From UBA2279 sp034399355 (GTDB lineage Bacteria; Actinomycetota; Coriobacteriia; Anaerosomatales; Anaerosomataceae): DNA of 64,000 bases. Position 1 is the stretch's first letter. Every line of letters starts with the position of its first letter. The stretch is from assembly GCA_034399355.1 (NCBI GenBank), contig JAXMMT010000027.1, positions 1 to 64,000 of the forward strand, given 5' to 3'. Position numbers and translations under genes: made by a program. This document shows, one piece after another, positions 1 through 9,270 of this stretch. Under the pieces are notes generated by a model that was not told the origin of the DNA, searched no databases, and saw nothing but the letters and a program-made list of their open reading frames with translations.

Positions 1-932
1 CCGACGCCAAAGCGCTCGGTAGGGCGGTCCGCCAGGCGAACGCAGCGGTCATAGCCGCTGCGGAGAGCGGCCGCGGCCGTTCGGGTATGGGTACGACGAT
101 CACGGCCGCGATGGTGGAGGGCACGCGCATCGCGGTCGCACACGTCGGCGACTCCCGCGCGTATCTGCTGCACCTCGGTGAGCTACAGCAGATCACCGAC
201 GATCACTCCATGGTCGCCGACATGGTGCGCCGCGGCACGCTGAGCCTGGAGGAGTCCCGTCATCACCCCAACCGCAGCGTCATCACACGAGCGCTGGGCT
301 CCGACCCTAACCTCGTGGTGGACGCGTTCGAGGTGGAGGCTGCCCCTGGTGACCGGCTGCTACTCTGCACTGACGGGCTCACCGGCATGGTGGACGATTC
401 CTTGATCTCGCACGTGCTCGCGAACTCACAGACACCACAGCTCGCCGTCGACCGCCTCGTGGGTTACGCGAACAACGCGGGCGGTCAGGACAACATCACC
501 GTCGTGGTCGTGAATATCGATCGCGAACCCGGTGACAGCGGCGCCCGGCCAGAATCGACCAGCCTGCAGCCTGCGGAACGCAGTGCGACACGACGCTGGG
601 CACCCCGCGTGCTCTGGGTGCTGCTTGCTGCCGCGCTCGTCGGCGGAGCCGCCTGGGCCGCGTATTCCTACGCCCGTGGCCAGGCCTACCTCATCGAGGA
701 GGGCGGCGGCATCAGCGTCTACGAAGGCGTGCCCGGCGACTTCGCCGGCATCGAGCTGCACTGGCGCTCGCAGACCACTACGATCACCACCGATGCGCTC
801 GATCCCATCACCGCTGCCCGGCTGAAGGCGGGCGTGCGCACCGGGAGTCTCGAGGAAGCCTACGCGCTTCTCGGGCAGTACCGCGCCCGTGCCGAGGAGT
901 CGTTGTCCGCGACCCCGACGCCGGCACCCTAG
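1..932 (+). CDS. PP2C-family Ser/Thr protein phosphatase, 5' end outside window
   Basis: Metal-dependent phosphatase that reverses Ser/Thr kinase signalling at the membrane; the likely partner is the PASTA kinase two genes downstream. The reading frame is open from base 3, so the gene begins left of the window, and the Met at base 87 is internal to the family's GMGTT motif. Visible PP2C motifs are GMGTT, VAHVGDSRAYL, a CTDGLT block and GGQDNITVVVV, which carry the Mg/Mn-binding aspartates. About 35 residues after the catalytic domain a single hydrophobic segment follows (around VLWVLLAAALVGGAAW), then a short domain outside the membrane. The stop lies 9 bases before the GTG of the next gene, so the two are probably cotranscribed. 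The order PP2C, SEDS, PBP, kinase is the well-known actinobacterial cell-growth cluster. Confidence 0.93.
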   Translation, partial: DAKALGRAVRQANAAVIAAAESGRGRSGMGTTITAAMVEGTRIAVAHVGDSRAYLLHLGELQQITDDHSMVADMVRRGTLSLEESRHHPNRSVITRALGSDPNLVVDAFEVEAAPGDRLLLCTDGLTGMVDDSLISHVLANSQTPQLAVDRLVGYANNAGGQDNITVVVVNIDREPGDSGARPESTSLQPAERSATRRWAPRVLWVLLAAALVGGAAWAAYSYARGQAYLIEEGGGISVYEGVPGDFAGIELHWRSQTTTITTDALDPITAARLKAGVRTGSLEEAYALLGQYRARAEESLSATPTPAP

Positions 933-941
933 GAGGTCTTA

Positions 942-3677
942 GTGCGCTCCCGCCGCGACATCGAGCTACTGCTGCTGCTCGCAGCCGCTCCGGCGGTGTT
1001 GCTGCTCTTCGCACTCGTGCAGGGTAATGCCCGAGAGACCCTCGCGCTCGCCGACCTCGCCGTCCCCGGTGGACTCTTGCTCGCGTTCGTCGTCGCACAC
1101 ACCGCCACGCGCTTCCTCGCTCCGGGAGCCGATCCGGTGCTCCTCCCCGTGACCTTCCTGCTCTCGGGCGTGGGTCTTGCGTTCGTCACCCGACTCGACC
1201 CCGAGCTTGGCGCGAGCCAAACACTGTGGGTGCTTGCCGGCGTCATCGCAATGGTCGCGGTGCTGGCGCTCGTGCCCTCACTCGAGCGCCTCGGGCGCTA
1301 CAAGTACACGATCATGCTCGTCGGCATCGGACTACTGCTGCTGCCTGCACTCATCGGCGTGGAAGTGAACGGCGCCAAGCTCTGGCTGCGTTTCGCCGGG
1401 ATGTCGTTCCAGCCGGCCGAGGTCGCCAAGATCCTCATCGTGCTCTTCTTGGCCGCCTACCTCGCCGACAACCGTGAGGTCCTGTCGGTCTCCACCAAGC
1501 GCGTGCTTGGCGTCTGGCTCCCTCCGTTCAAACATCTCGGTCCCCTGGTGCTCATGTGGGCAGTCTCGCTCGTCGTCCTCGTCGCCGAGAAGGACCTCGG
1601 TTCTTCGCTGCTGTTCTTCGGGCTATTCCTCGTGATGATCTACGTCGCCACAGGACGTCCAGGATATGTACTCGTGGGCACCGGACTGTTCGCGGTCGGC
1701 GCTGGCGCCGCATATCTGATGTTCACCCACGTGCAGACGCGCGTCGCCATCTGGATCGATCCGTTCGCCGACGCCACTGGACGCGGCTATCAGCTCGTGC
1801 AATCACTGTTCGCGTTCGGCGCGGGACGCATGGCCGGCGTCGGCGTCGGCAAAGGACTACCCACGCGCATTCCGTTCGTCGAGACCGATTTCATCTTCGC
1901 CGCCATCGGTGAAGAATTGGGGCTCCTCGGTGGGGCAGCGCTTATCATCGCCTACCTCGTCTTCTGTCTGCGCGGCCTATCCACCGCCGCGCGCGCTCGC
2001 TCGGACATGGCGGCATTCACCGCCGCCGGACTTGTGGCCGCTTTCGCACTGCAGACGTTCGTCATCATCGGCGGCGTGACGCGCCTGATCCCGCTGACGG
2101 GCATCACGCTCCCCTTCGTGAGCTACGGCGGGTCGTCGATCCTCTCCAACTTCATGCTGCTCGCACTGCTGCTGCGCGCCGGGGACGCCGGCACCGGACA
2201 GGGAACCGAGATCATCCGAACGGGCTCGACCGGCATTCTCGGCAGGTTCGCCCTCGCACGTCGCCTGACCGGCGTCGGCTGGATAACCGTCACGCTGCTC
2301 GTCGCGCTCATCGGCAACCTCACGTACCTGCAGGTGTTCGCTGCCGACGCGCTCGCCGCCAACCCCGCGAACACGCGACAACTGGCCACCGAACTCCGCC
2401 AGGAGCGCGGCGCCATCATCACCAGTGACGGGGTGACGCTGGCCGAGTCCGTGCCGGACGGCGCCGTCTTCTCGCGCAGCTATCCGGCCGGCACGCTCGG
2501 CGCACACGTCATCGGCTACTACAGCCCGCGCTACGGCCGGGCCGGCATCGAGGCAGCGATGAACGACGCGCTCGCCGGCAAGCGCTCGTTCGCGACGCTA
2601 CGCGACATGATCGACTCGGCAGCGGGTATCCCGGTAGCCGGCAACGACGTGCGCCTGACGATCGATGCTGACGTGCAGGCCGCCGCGCAGGCTGCGCTCG
2701 GCGATCATCGCGGTGCGTGCGTCGCCATCGATCCGCGCACGGGCGCCATCCTCGCACTCGCTTCCTCGCCTGCCTACAACCCGGCGACCGTGGACGCCGC
2801 GTGGGAGACGCTTGCCTCGGACTCGGGACCGGCGCCACTGGTGAACCGTGCCGCACAATCGCTCTACCCGCAGGGCTCGACCTTCAAAGTCTTGACGCTC
2901 ACCGGCGAGCTCGGCGCCGGCGTCGCTACGCCGGACACCACCTACTCCGGACCGGCGCGACTCACGATCGGCGGCGCGGACGTCACCAACTACGGCGGCG
3001 GCGGCTACGGCACGGTGACTTTGCGCAAGGCGACCTCCAGCTCGATCAACACCGTGTTCGCACAGCTCGCGGTCGATCTCGGCGCCGACAAGCTCGTCGC
3101 CCAGTGCAGCCGCTTCGGCTTCGGCAACAAGCCGCCGCTGGAACTCCCGACCGTCGCCTCGCTCATGCCCGATCCCGCCGAGATGACCACCTGGGAGACC
3201 GCGTGGGCAGGCGTCGGACAGCCCGTCGGCGAACATGACAGCCCTCCCGGCCCGCAGGTCACCGCGCTACAGATGGCGATGATCGCCGCCGGCATCGCCA
3301 ACGACGGCGTCGTCATGCGCCCGTACCTCGTCGACTCGATCACTGACCGAGCAGGACGCATCATCACCGAGACGAACCCGCGCTCCTACATGACCGCGAC
3401 CGACCCGGAGACCGCGAACACGGTGACCGACATCATGGTGGGTGTCGTGACGAGCGGGTCGGGCACGCGGGCCGCGATCACGGGCGTCAAGGTCGCGGGA
3501 AAGACCGGCACCGCCGAAGCGGGTAAGAGCGTCGAGACACACGCGTGGTTCATCGCCTTCGCACCCGCCGACAACCCGACTGTTGCCGTCGTCATCGTGC
3601 TCGAGAATGCGGGCGTCGGTGGCAGAGTGGCCGCTCCGGCGGCGAAGTCCGTCCTGCAGGCGGCGTTGGCGCGATGA
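942..3677 (+). CDS. RodA/FtsW-type SEDS glycosyltransferase fused to a penicillin-binding transpeptidase
   Basis: A 911-residue protein joining the two enzymes of lateral or septal peptidoglycan synthesis. Residues 1 to about 420 form the polytopic SEDS polymerase; the conserved Asp of the catalytic loop is Asp218 in EKDLGSS, and a typical GGSSILSNF block is present near the end. A further membrane segment (about residues 440-465) leads into a class B PBP: catalytic Ser646 in GSTFK, SIN at 701-703, and KTG at 854-856 in VAGKTGTAEAG. In most actinobacteria these are two neighbouring genes (rodA/ftsW and pbpA) of about 450-500 codons each. Here there is one uninterrupted frame with no stop or restart between the halves. 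The GTG start has AGGAGG at 931-936. All catalytic motifs are intact, so a functional bifunctional synthase is likely. Confidence 0.93.
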   Translation: MRSRRDIELLLLLAAAPAVLLLFALVQGNARETLALADLAVPGGLLLAFVVAHTATRFLAPGADPVLLPVTFLLSGVGLAFVTRLDPELGASQTLWVLAGVIAMVAVLALVPSLERLGRYKYTIMLVGIGLLLLPALIGVEVNGAKLWLRFAGMSFQPAEVAKILIVLFLAAYLADNREVLSVSTKRVLGVWLPPFKHLGPLVLMWAVSLVVLVAEKDLGSSLLFFGLFLVMIYVATGRPGYVLVGTGLFAVGAGAAYLMFTHVQTRVAIWIDPFADATGRGYQLVQSLFAFGAGRMAGVGVGKGLPTRIPFVETDFIFAAIGEELGLLGGAALIIAYLVFCLRGLSTAARARSDMAAFTAAGLVAAFALQTFVIIGGVTRLIPLTGITLPFVSYGGSSILSNFMLLALLLRAGDAGTGQGTEIIRTGSTGILGRFALARRLTGVGWITVTLLVALIGNLTYLQVFAADALAANPANTRQLATELRQERGAIITSDGVTLAESVPDGAVFSRSYPAGTLGAHVIGYYSPRYGRAGIEAAMNDALAGKRSFATLRDMIDSAAGIPVAGNDVRLTIDADVQAAAQAALGDHRGACVAIDPRTGAILALASSPAYNPATVDAAWETLASDSGPAPLVNRAAQSLYPQGSTFKVLTLTGELGAGVATPDTTYSGPARLTIGGADVTNYGGGGYGTVTLRKATSSSINTVFAQLAVDLGADKLVAQCSRFGFGNKPPLELPTVASLMPDPAEMTTWETAWAGVGQPVGEHDSPPGPQVTALQMAMIAAGIANDGVVMRPYLVDSITDRAGRIITETNPRSYMTATDPETANTVTDIMVGVVTSGSGTRAAITGVKVAGKTGTAEAGKSVETHAWFIAFAPADNPTVAVVIVLENAGVGGRVAAPAAKSVLQAALAR

Positions 3678-3754
3678 GCGGGCAGGGCGCGGCGCGCCGA
3701 CGCACGACGAGAGCAGGGCGTTTACGGTAGAATGTCAGGGGTCATGAGCAGGTC

Positions 3755-5626
3755 ATGGCCCAGATCGACAATGGGAGTCACAACGTGGAAGAAATGGTGT
3801 TCGGGCGCAGATATCGGGTGACCGAGCGTATCGGTTCCGGAGGCATGGCCGAGGTGTACAAGGCCCAGGACGAGGTGTTGGGCCGCACCGTCGCCGTGAA
3901 GGTGCTGCATGAACGCTACGCAGCAGAGCCCAACTTCGTTGCGCGCTTCCGTCAGGAGGCGCAAGCCGCCGCGAACCTACAGCATCCCAACATCGTGAAC
4001 ATCTATGACTGGGGCCGCGAGGACGAGACGTACTACATCGTCATGGAGTACGTGAAGGGCACCGACCTTAAGACGATCGTGCAGCAGCAGGGCCCGCTCG
4101 ACCCCATACGGGCCGCCGAGTACGCCGTGCAGGCCTGTTCGGCACTGGCCGAGGCCCACGGCTACGACGTCATCCACCGCGATATCAAGCCGCACAACAT
4201 CGTTATCACCCCTGACGGCGCCGTCAAAGTCATGGACTTCGGCATCGCACGTGCCGGCAACACCTCCATGACGCAGACCGGCTCCGTTCTCGGCACAGCG
4301 CAGTACATCAGTCCGGAGCAAGCACAGGGCCGCCCACTCGGACCCTCTTCCGACCTCTACTCGCTCGGCATCACGCTCTACGAGCTCGTGACCGGGTACC
4401 CTCCTTTCGATGCCGACACACCCGTAGCCGTCGCGCTCAAGCAGGTCAATGAGCTGGCCGTGCCCGTGCGACAGGTGCGTCCGGAGGTGCCGTCCTCCCT
4501 TGAGGCCGTCATTATGCGCGCACTGCGCAAAGACCCGTCGGAGCGCTACGTCTCGGCCAAGGAGATGCGCACTGACCTCAAACGCGTCGTCAGCGGTGAA
4601 CCATTGGGCGCGTCGGCCCCGTTCGCTCCGCAGCGCATAGTCGACGAGACGACGGTCATGCCCGCCGTGGAACGCGCCGACCGCGTCCGGACCGCCAGCA
4701 ACATCCGCCCCGTGCCCGACCGCCGCATGGGCCTGCGGGTGTGGGCGGGCGTGGCGGTGCTCGTCGTCATACTCGGCCTCGGCACTGCGTTCGCGCTGGG
4801 CGCCTTCGGCAACGGCATGATCGTCACACCGTCACTCGTCGGCCTCACCGAGGAAGAGGCGACCGAGGAGCTGACGGCGGCCGAACTGACGCTCGGTGAG
4901 GTGACGACCCAGAACGACCCGGTCGTCGAGCTGGGCAAGATCATCAGCCAGGACCCCGAGTCAGGAACGAAGGTCGAGAAGGGCACCGTCGTCAACATCG
5001 TGGTGAGCACCGGCATCGAGCAGGTGGAGATGCCCGACCTGGCCGAGATGACCGAAGGCGATGCTATCGATGCGCTCAAGGAGCTCGGACTGGTGTACGA
5101 GCGCTCGGCCGATGAGTTCAACACCGAGCTGGCTGAAGGACTCGTCATCCGCACGGAGCCTGCAGCGCTTGCGATGGTGTCCAAGGGCACGCGCGTTGTG
5201 CTGTACGTGTCCAAGGGCACCGAGAAGGTCCAGGTGCCGGACGTGACGGGCAAGACACTGGCCGACGCGACCAAAGACCTGCAGGCCGCCGGACTCAAGG
5301 TGACCTCGACAGAGGAGTTCAGCGACACGGTACCGAAGGGCCGGGTCATCAACCAGACTCCGGACCCGGACGTGTACGTGGACGCCGGTTCAACCGTCAA
5401 GCTGATCGTGTCCAAGGGCGAAGAGATCATCATCGTCCCGGACGTCGTCGGCATGAACGAAGCGGACGCGAAGGCCGAGCTCACCAGCAAGGGACTCAAG
5501 TGGCAGATCGTCTACATCGACAGCCTCGATGACGGCATCGTCCTCACGCAGACCCCGCTGCCCAACGCCTCGGCCAAGCGCAACGATATAGTCACGCTCA
5601 CCGTGGGTAAGACGCCCAGCCCGTAG
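3755..5626 (+). CDS. pknB: PknB-like Ser/Thr kinase with four PASTA domains
   Basis: Membrane Ser/Thr kinase that senses muropeptides or lipid II and phosphorylates cell-wall and division proteins. Residues 15-280 carry the kinase: glycine loop GSGGMAEVYKA, ATP Lys49 in VAVKVL, catalytic Asp143 in VIHRDIKPHN, DFGIA, and the APE-equivalent SPEQ. A transmembrane helix follows near residues 328-350, then four PASTA repeats of about 66-70 residues each (starting near VTPSLVGLT, VEMPDLAEM, VQVPDVTGK and IIVPDVVGM). The 77-base gap from the PBP fusion contains TAGAAT at 3728-3733, which could be a -10 element, although no good -35 is seen. A GTG at 3785 is an alternative start just before the kinase domain. 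The 3' end overlaps the convergent phosphoribosyltransferase by 29 bases. Confidence 0.94.
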   Translation: MAQIDNGSHNVEEMVFGRRYRVTERIGSGGMAEVYKAQDEVLGRTVAVKVLHERYAAEPNFVARFRQEAQAAANLQHPNIVNIYDWGREDETYYIVMEYVKGTDLKTIVQQQGPLDPIRAAEYAVQACSALAEAHGYDVIHRDIKPHNIVITPDGAVKVMDFGIARAGNTSMTQTGSVLGTAQYISPEQAQGRPLGPSSDLYSLGITLYELVTGYPPFDADTPVAVALKQVNELAVPVRQVRPEVPSSLEAVIMRALRKDPSERYVSAKEMRTDLKRVVSGEPLGASAPFAPQRIVDETTVMPAVERADRVRTASNIRPVPDRRMGLRVWAGVAVLVVILGLGTAFALGAFGNGMIVTPSLVGLTEEEATEELTAAELTLGEVTTQNDPVVELGKIISQDPESGTKVEKGTVVNIVVSTGIEQVEMPDLAEMTEGDAIDALKELGLVYERSADEFNTELAEGLVIRTEPAALAMVSKGTRVVLYVSKGTEKVQVPDVTGKTLADATKDLQAAGLKVTSTEEFSDTVPKGRVINQTPDPDVYVDAGSTVKLIVSKGEEIIIVPDVVGMNEADAKAELTSKGLKWQIVYIDSLDDGIVLTQTPLPNASAKRNDIVTLTVGKTPSP

Positions 5627-6239
5627 ACGCGTCGAGCAGCGCCAGCACCTCAGCGTCGGTGACTTGGTCGAACTCGCGATAGAACTGCCCGACGGCTGCA
5701 AAGTCGTATGGCTCTTCGATAGTGACCAGGTCGAGTCCCTCAGAACGCATCTGCTTCGCCGTATTCCAGGGCGCGACGGGCGTCGCGACGATAACGTGGC
5801 CGGCGCCATGACGTCGCAGGTACTCGACGGCCTTGCGTATCGTGAGACCCGTTGCGATGCCATCGTCGACCACGGTAACCGTGCGGCCTTCGACCTGAAG
5901 CACCGGGCGACCCCGGCGGTACGCCTCCACACGACGACGCACTTCGGCCGAGCGGGCCGCGGCCTCTTGCTCGACGTAGCCTTCCGGCAGATGCATGCCA
6001 TATGCGACGGTCACGTCGCCGTCCGCGTCCACCGCACCAATCGCGTACTCCGGTTGCCCGGGCGCACCGAGCTTGCTGGCGATAACGATATCGAGCGGCA
6101 GCGCCAGGGCGTGCGCGACTTCGGCAGCAACGACCACCCCACCGCGAGGTACGCCGAGAACGAGCGCGTCGGTTCCCAGCAGGCGGGAGCGCAGCGCATC
6201 GGCCAACCGGCGGCCAGCATCCTCCCTGTCGGTGAACAT
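5598..6239 (-). CDS. Phosphoribosyltransferase-family protein
   Basis: Type I PRTase fold protein of 213 residues. The PRPP-binding motif is TVTVVDDGIATGLT, and the N-terminal part has LGVPRGGVVVAAEVA, as in the family that includes ComF-like proteins and the PRTase often paired with dienelactone-hydrolase or erythromycin-esterase-like domains. The substrate cannot be deduced; these free-standing forms are often annotated only as phosphoribosyltransferase. The ATG at 6239 is preferred because AGGAGG lies 5 bases upstream on the minus strand; a TTG six codons earlier would place that Shine-Dalgarno inside the gene. It converges with the kinase gene, overlapping its last codons. Confidence 0.85.
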   Translation of the reverse strand: MFTDREDAGRRLADALRSRLLGTDALVLGVPRGGVVVAAEVAHALALPLDIVIASKLGAPGQPEYAIGAVDADGDVTVAYGMHLPEGYVEQEAAARSAEVRRRVEAYRRGRPVLQVEGRTVTVVDDGIATGLTIRKAVEYLRRHGAGHVIVATPVAPWNTAKQMRSEGLDLVTIEEPYDFAAVGQFYREFDQVTDAEVLALLDASTGWASYPR

Positions 6240-6351
6240 CACGACCTCCTCCCTCAATAGAGTCTACCCAGGGGTGCAGTCTCTCCTTCGGCGCACGCAT
6301 CTGATACCATCGGTGGTCGCAGAGCCGAACGCGGTATTGGCGATGCATCTC

Positions 6352-6427
6352 GCCCTCGTAGCTCAGGGGATAGAGCACAGGTTTCCTAAACCTGGTGTCG
6401 CATGTTCGAATCATGCCGGGGGCACCA
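6352..6427 (+). tRNA. tRNA-Arg (anticodon CCT)
   Basis: Full cloverleaf: 7-bp acceptor stem 6352-6358 with 6417-6423 (one T-G wobble), D arm around 6361-6376, anticodon stem CAGGT/ACCTG enclosing loop TTCCTAA (anticodon CCT at 6385-6387), a T arm with TTCGAAT, discriminator A at 6424 and an encoded CCA. It reads AGG codons. Confidence 0.95.
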
Positions 6428-6586
6428 TCGCACATCAGGCGTCCGATCACCGATTGGGCGCCTTTCTTCGTCCCCCTCCACCCTTCCATCGCCCTTCCTT
6501 GCCTTTTCACCGCTTCTTGGCAGGGATTCATTTCGCGAAAGACGAATATCTCAGGTGGTGTAGTGTGCCCCGAGGAGGGTGACCGC

Positions 6587-8755
6587 ATGGATGAGACCCG
6601 CAACGAACGTCGAGCCCTCACGCATGTCCGCGCGCTCATGTCCCACACGGGTGAGGGTTTCATCGCCCTTACGCCTGCCGGTGATGTACGCCTCATGAAT
6701 GAGGTGGCCGAGGAGATACTCGGTCGTACCCGCGATGAAAGCATCGACAAGCCTGTCGAGGAACTCGGCGTGGTGGTGCTTGCCGAGACCGCGCGCGCGG
6801 TGATTGCCGCCGCCGACTGCTCCACACCCCAGTCGGTGTCACTCACCCTCGGTGACCGCGACCTGCTGTGTACCGTCGCCCCCTATCACGACCAGGACTC
6901 CTGCGGCGTCGTAATGACCATCCGCGACCAGTCCGAGCTGACACGCTCTCGCAAGCGTGCTGAGGCCATCTTGCAAAGCACGGCCGATGGCCTGATCGTG
7001 TACTCCTCCCAGGGCCTGATCACGTTCGTGAACAACACTGCCTTGTTGATGCTCGGACTCGCCGTGGGCGACCTTCTCGACACCGACCACGACCTCTGGT
7101 CGATCTTCGGCCTTGATCCGCTCGACACCTTCGATCCCCAGCGCGGGGGCAGCCAGGTGCGCGAGGTGACGCTCGAAAAGCCGGTGCATCGTGTCATCGA
7201 TGTGCGCACCGATCCCGTCATCGACGATCACGGCGTGTACCTCGGCTTCGTCGCGACCATCCACGACGTCACCGCCGAACGCGAGATCGGGCAGATGAAG
7301 AACGAGTTCGTGTCCACCGTCAGTCACGAGCTCCGCACGCCGCTGACGTCGATCAAGGGCTACGTCGACCTCATCCTTGACGAGGAGGCCGGCGAGATCA
7401 ACGACACCCAACGCGAGTTCCTCTCGATCGTGAAAGAGAACTCGGACCGGCTCGTGAATCTCATCAACGACCTGCTCGACATCTCACGCATCGAGTCCGG
7501 CCGCGTCCACCTTAAGGTGCAGCCGCTTCAGCTGACGGAGCGGATCAGGGGCGCCGTCGACACCTTCCGCGCGGTTCTCGAACAGACTGGGCGCACCATC
7601 ACCGTCGAGGTGCCGGACGACCTGCCACCCGCAGCCGGAGACCCGGACCGCGTCGGCCAGGTCCTCATCAACTTCATCAGCAACGCCATCAAGTATTCGC
7701 CCGAGGGCGGGAACGTGTGGGTCCGCGTCGAGGCTGATGACGAGTTCGTCCGCGCAAGCGTGACCGATGAAGGAATCGGCATCGCCGAAGAGGACATGGC
7801 GCAGCTATTCACCAAGTTCTACCGCATCGACTCGAAGCTCACGTGTGAGATCGGAGGCACCGGCCTGGGGCTCTCCATCGTCAAGAGCATCATCGAGCTT
7901 CTCGGCGGAGAGGTCGGCTGCAAGAGCACGTCTGGTGAGGGCAGCACCTTCTGGTTCACGCTGCCGCGAGCCTCATCAGACCTGGTGCGCATGCCAACGA
8001 TTGAGGGGCCCGGTGGTGTGGGCGGCACCATTCTCGTCGTCGACCAGAACCCGGAGGTCGCCGACCTCATCGAAACGTACCTTTTCAAGCGCGGCTACGA
8101 CGTCATCAAGGCGCACTCGGTCGAGGAGGCCTTCGATCTCGCGGTCGCAGAAGCGCCGGCCGTGATCACCATGGATGTCATGCTCGAAGATGGCCGGGGC
8201 TTTGACCTGCTCAAGAAGCTTACCGACACTCCGATGACCTCTCGTATCCCGGTCGTCGTGCTCTCCACCATCTGTGATGAGGGCCGCAGCCAGAGAATGG
8301 GTGCCACGGGATACCTGGAAAAGCCGATCGACAAGGACAAGCTCGCGTCGATCATTGATGATCTTGTGGGCTCGGTGGCGTCGCCCGTAGTCATGGTCGT
8401 CGACGACGACAAACGCATCAACGACCTGCTGTGCACGAATCTGAAGTCCCTCGGCTATGCGGTGATCGCCGCTTACGATGGCCGAGAAGCGATGGTCGCC
8501 GTTCGCACGAAGCACCCTGACATGATCTTGCTCGACCTGCGCATGCCGGTCATGGACGGGTATCAGGTCATGGAGGGACTGAAGGGCAATCCGGAAACGA
8601 GCGACATTCCAGTGGTCATCATGACCGCATACCACCTCGACGAATCCCGAGCGGGCATTCTCGATTTCGCCGCCGCACAAATCTCCAAGCCGGTAGACGA
8701 GGACAAGCTCGTCGAACGTATTCAGCAACTACTGATAAGCAGGAAGTCACGATAG
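6587..8755 (+). CDS. Hybrid histidine kinase with PAS domains and two C-terminal receivers
   Basis: A 722-residue soluble two-component sensor. No transmembrane segment is visible, so a cytoplasmic signal is likely. Two PAS-like domains (about residues 15-120 and 130-235) precede HisKA with phospho-acceptor His247 in TVSHELRTPL, then HATPase_c (NFISNAIKYS, GTGLGLSIV). Two receivers follow: the first has its Asp at 530 (ITMDVML) but an altered acidic pocket (VVDQN instead of VDDD/E); the second is canonical (VVDDD, Asp650 in LLDLRMP, Lys in ISKPVD). The open frame extends upstream into tRNA-Arg, but ATG 6587 has GAGGAGGGTG immediately upstream and avoids that overlap. It forms an operon with two single-receiver proteins downstream. 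Confidence 0.92.
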   Translation: MDETRNERRALTHVRALMSHTGEGFIALTPAGDVRLMNEVAEEILGRTRDESIDKPVEELGVVVLAETARAVIAAADCSTPQSVSLTLGDRDLLCTVAPYHDQDSCGVVMTIRDQSELTRSRKRAEAILQSTADGLIVYSSQGLITFVNNTALLMLGLAVGDLLDTDHDLWSIFGLDPLDTFDPQRGGSQVREVTLEKPVHRVIDVRTDPVIDDHGVYLGFVATIHDVTAEREIGQMKNEFVSTVSHELRTPLTSIKGYVDLILDEEAGEINDTQREFLSIVKENSDRLVNLINDLLDISRIESGRVHLKVQPLQLTERIRGAVDTFRAVLEQTGRTITVEVPDDLPPAAGDPDRVGQVLINFISNAIKYSPEGGNVWVRVEADDEFVRASVTDEGIGIAEEDMAQLFTKFYRIDSKLTCEIGGTGLGLSIVKSIIELLGGEVGCKSTSGEGSTFWFTLPRASSDLVRMPTIEGPGGVGGTILVVDQNPEVADLIETYLFKRGYDVIKAHSVEEAFDLAVAEAPAVITMDVMLEDGRGFDLLKKLTDTPMTSRIPVVVLSTICDEGRSQRMGATGYLEKPIDKDKLASIIDDLVGSVASPVVMVVDDDKRINDLLCTNLKSLGYAVIAAYDGREAMVAVRTKHPDMILLDLRMPVMDGYQVMEGLKGNPETSDIPVVIMTAYHLDESRAGILDFAAAQISKPVDEDKLVERIQQLLISRKSR

Positions 8756-8799
8756 TGCGGACCGCACCACTTGACGACGCGAACCGAAAGGGAGGGGCC

Positions 8800-9258
8800 A
8801 TGAAGGGCAAGATCCTCGTCGTGGACGACGAACCGTCCATCCAAAAGCTTCTGGCCATCACGCTCACGAACCGCGGCTACGAGGTCATCACGGCCGACAA
8901 CGGCATGGAGGCACTTGCCCTGGCCAAGGCCGAGAAGCCTGATCTTGTCTGCCTCGATGTCATGATGCCGCGGATGACCGGCCACGAAGTGCATGACAAA
9001 CTCCGGGAGCACCCGGACACCAAAGAGATACCGATCCTGTTCCTCTCGGCAGCGGGGACGTTCGAAGAGCAGGCAACGCAAATGAAGGATAGCAACGTCG
9101 ACTACATCCCTAAGCCTTTCAAGCCCTCCGAGGTCGTTGAGCACATCGAGGGCATGCTCGACCCCACGAAACGTGAAGCGTTCGAGCGCGAGCGCGGCAA
9201 GCGTGAGGCAAAGCTCCAGAAGATCGTGGAGATCATGCATCGGGACAAGGACGCCTAG
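8800..9258 (+). CDS. Response regulator, single receiver with basic tail
   Basis: A 152-residue CheY-like receiver: ILVVDDE acidic pocket, phospho-acceptor Asp53 in CLDVMMPR, Ser/Thr switch in LFLSAAG, and Lys in IPKPFKP. After the receiver a charged helical tail (residues 118-152, rich in Glu, Arg and Lys) replaces an output domain. The ATG at 8800 has GGGAGGGG just upstream; a GTG at 8755 overlapping the kinase stop is open but less likely. It lies 44 bases after the hybrid kinase and is probably one of its phosphorelay partners. Confidence 0.9.
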   Translation: MKGKILVVDDEPSIQKLLAITLTNRGYEVITADNGMEALALAKAEKPDLVCLDVMMPRMTGHEVHDKLREHPDTKEIPILFLSAAGTFEEQATQMKDSNVDYIPKPFKPSEVVEHIEGMLDPTKREAFERERGKREAKLQKIVEIMHRDKDA

Positions 9259-9270
9259 AGGGAGACGCGC

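Noticed and set aside
6395..6586. Upstream extension of the hybrid kinase frame
   Set aside because: It overlaps tRNA-Arg, has no domain similarity, and a strong ribosome site sits before ATG 6587.
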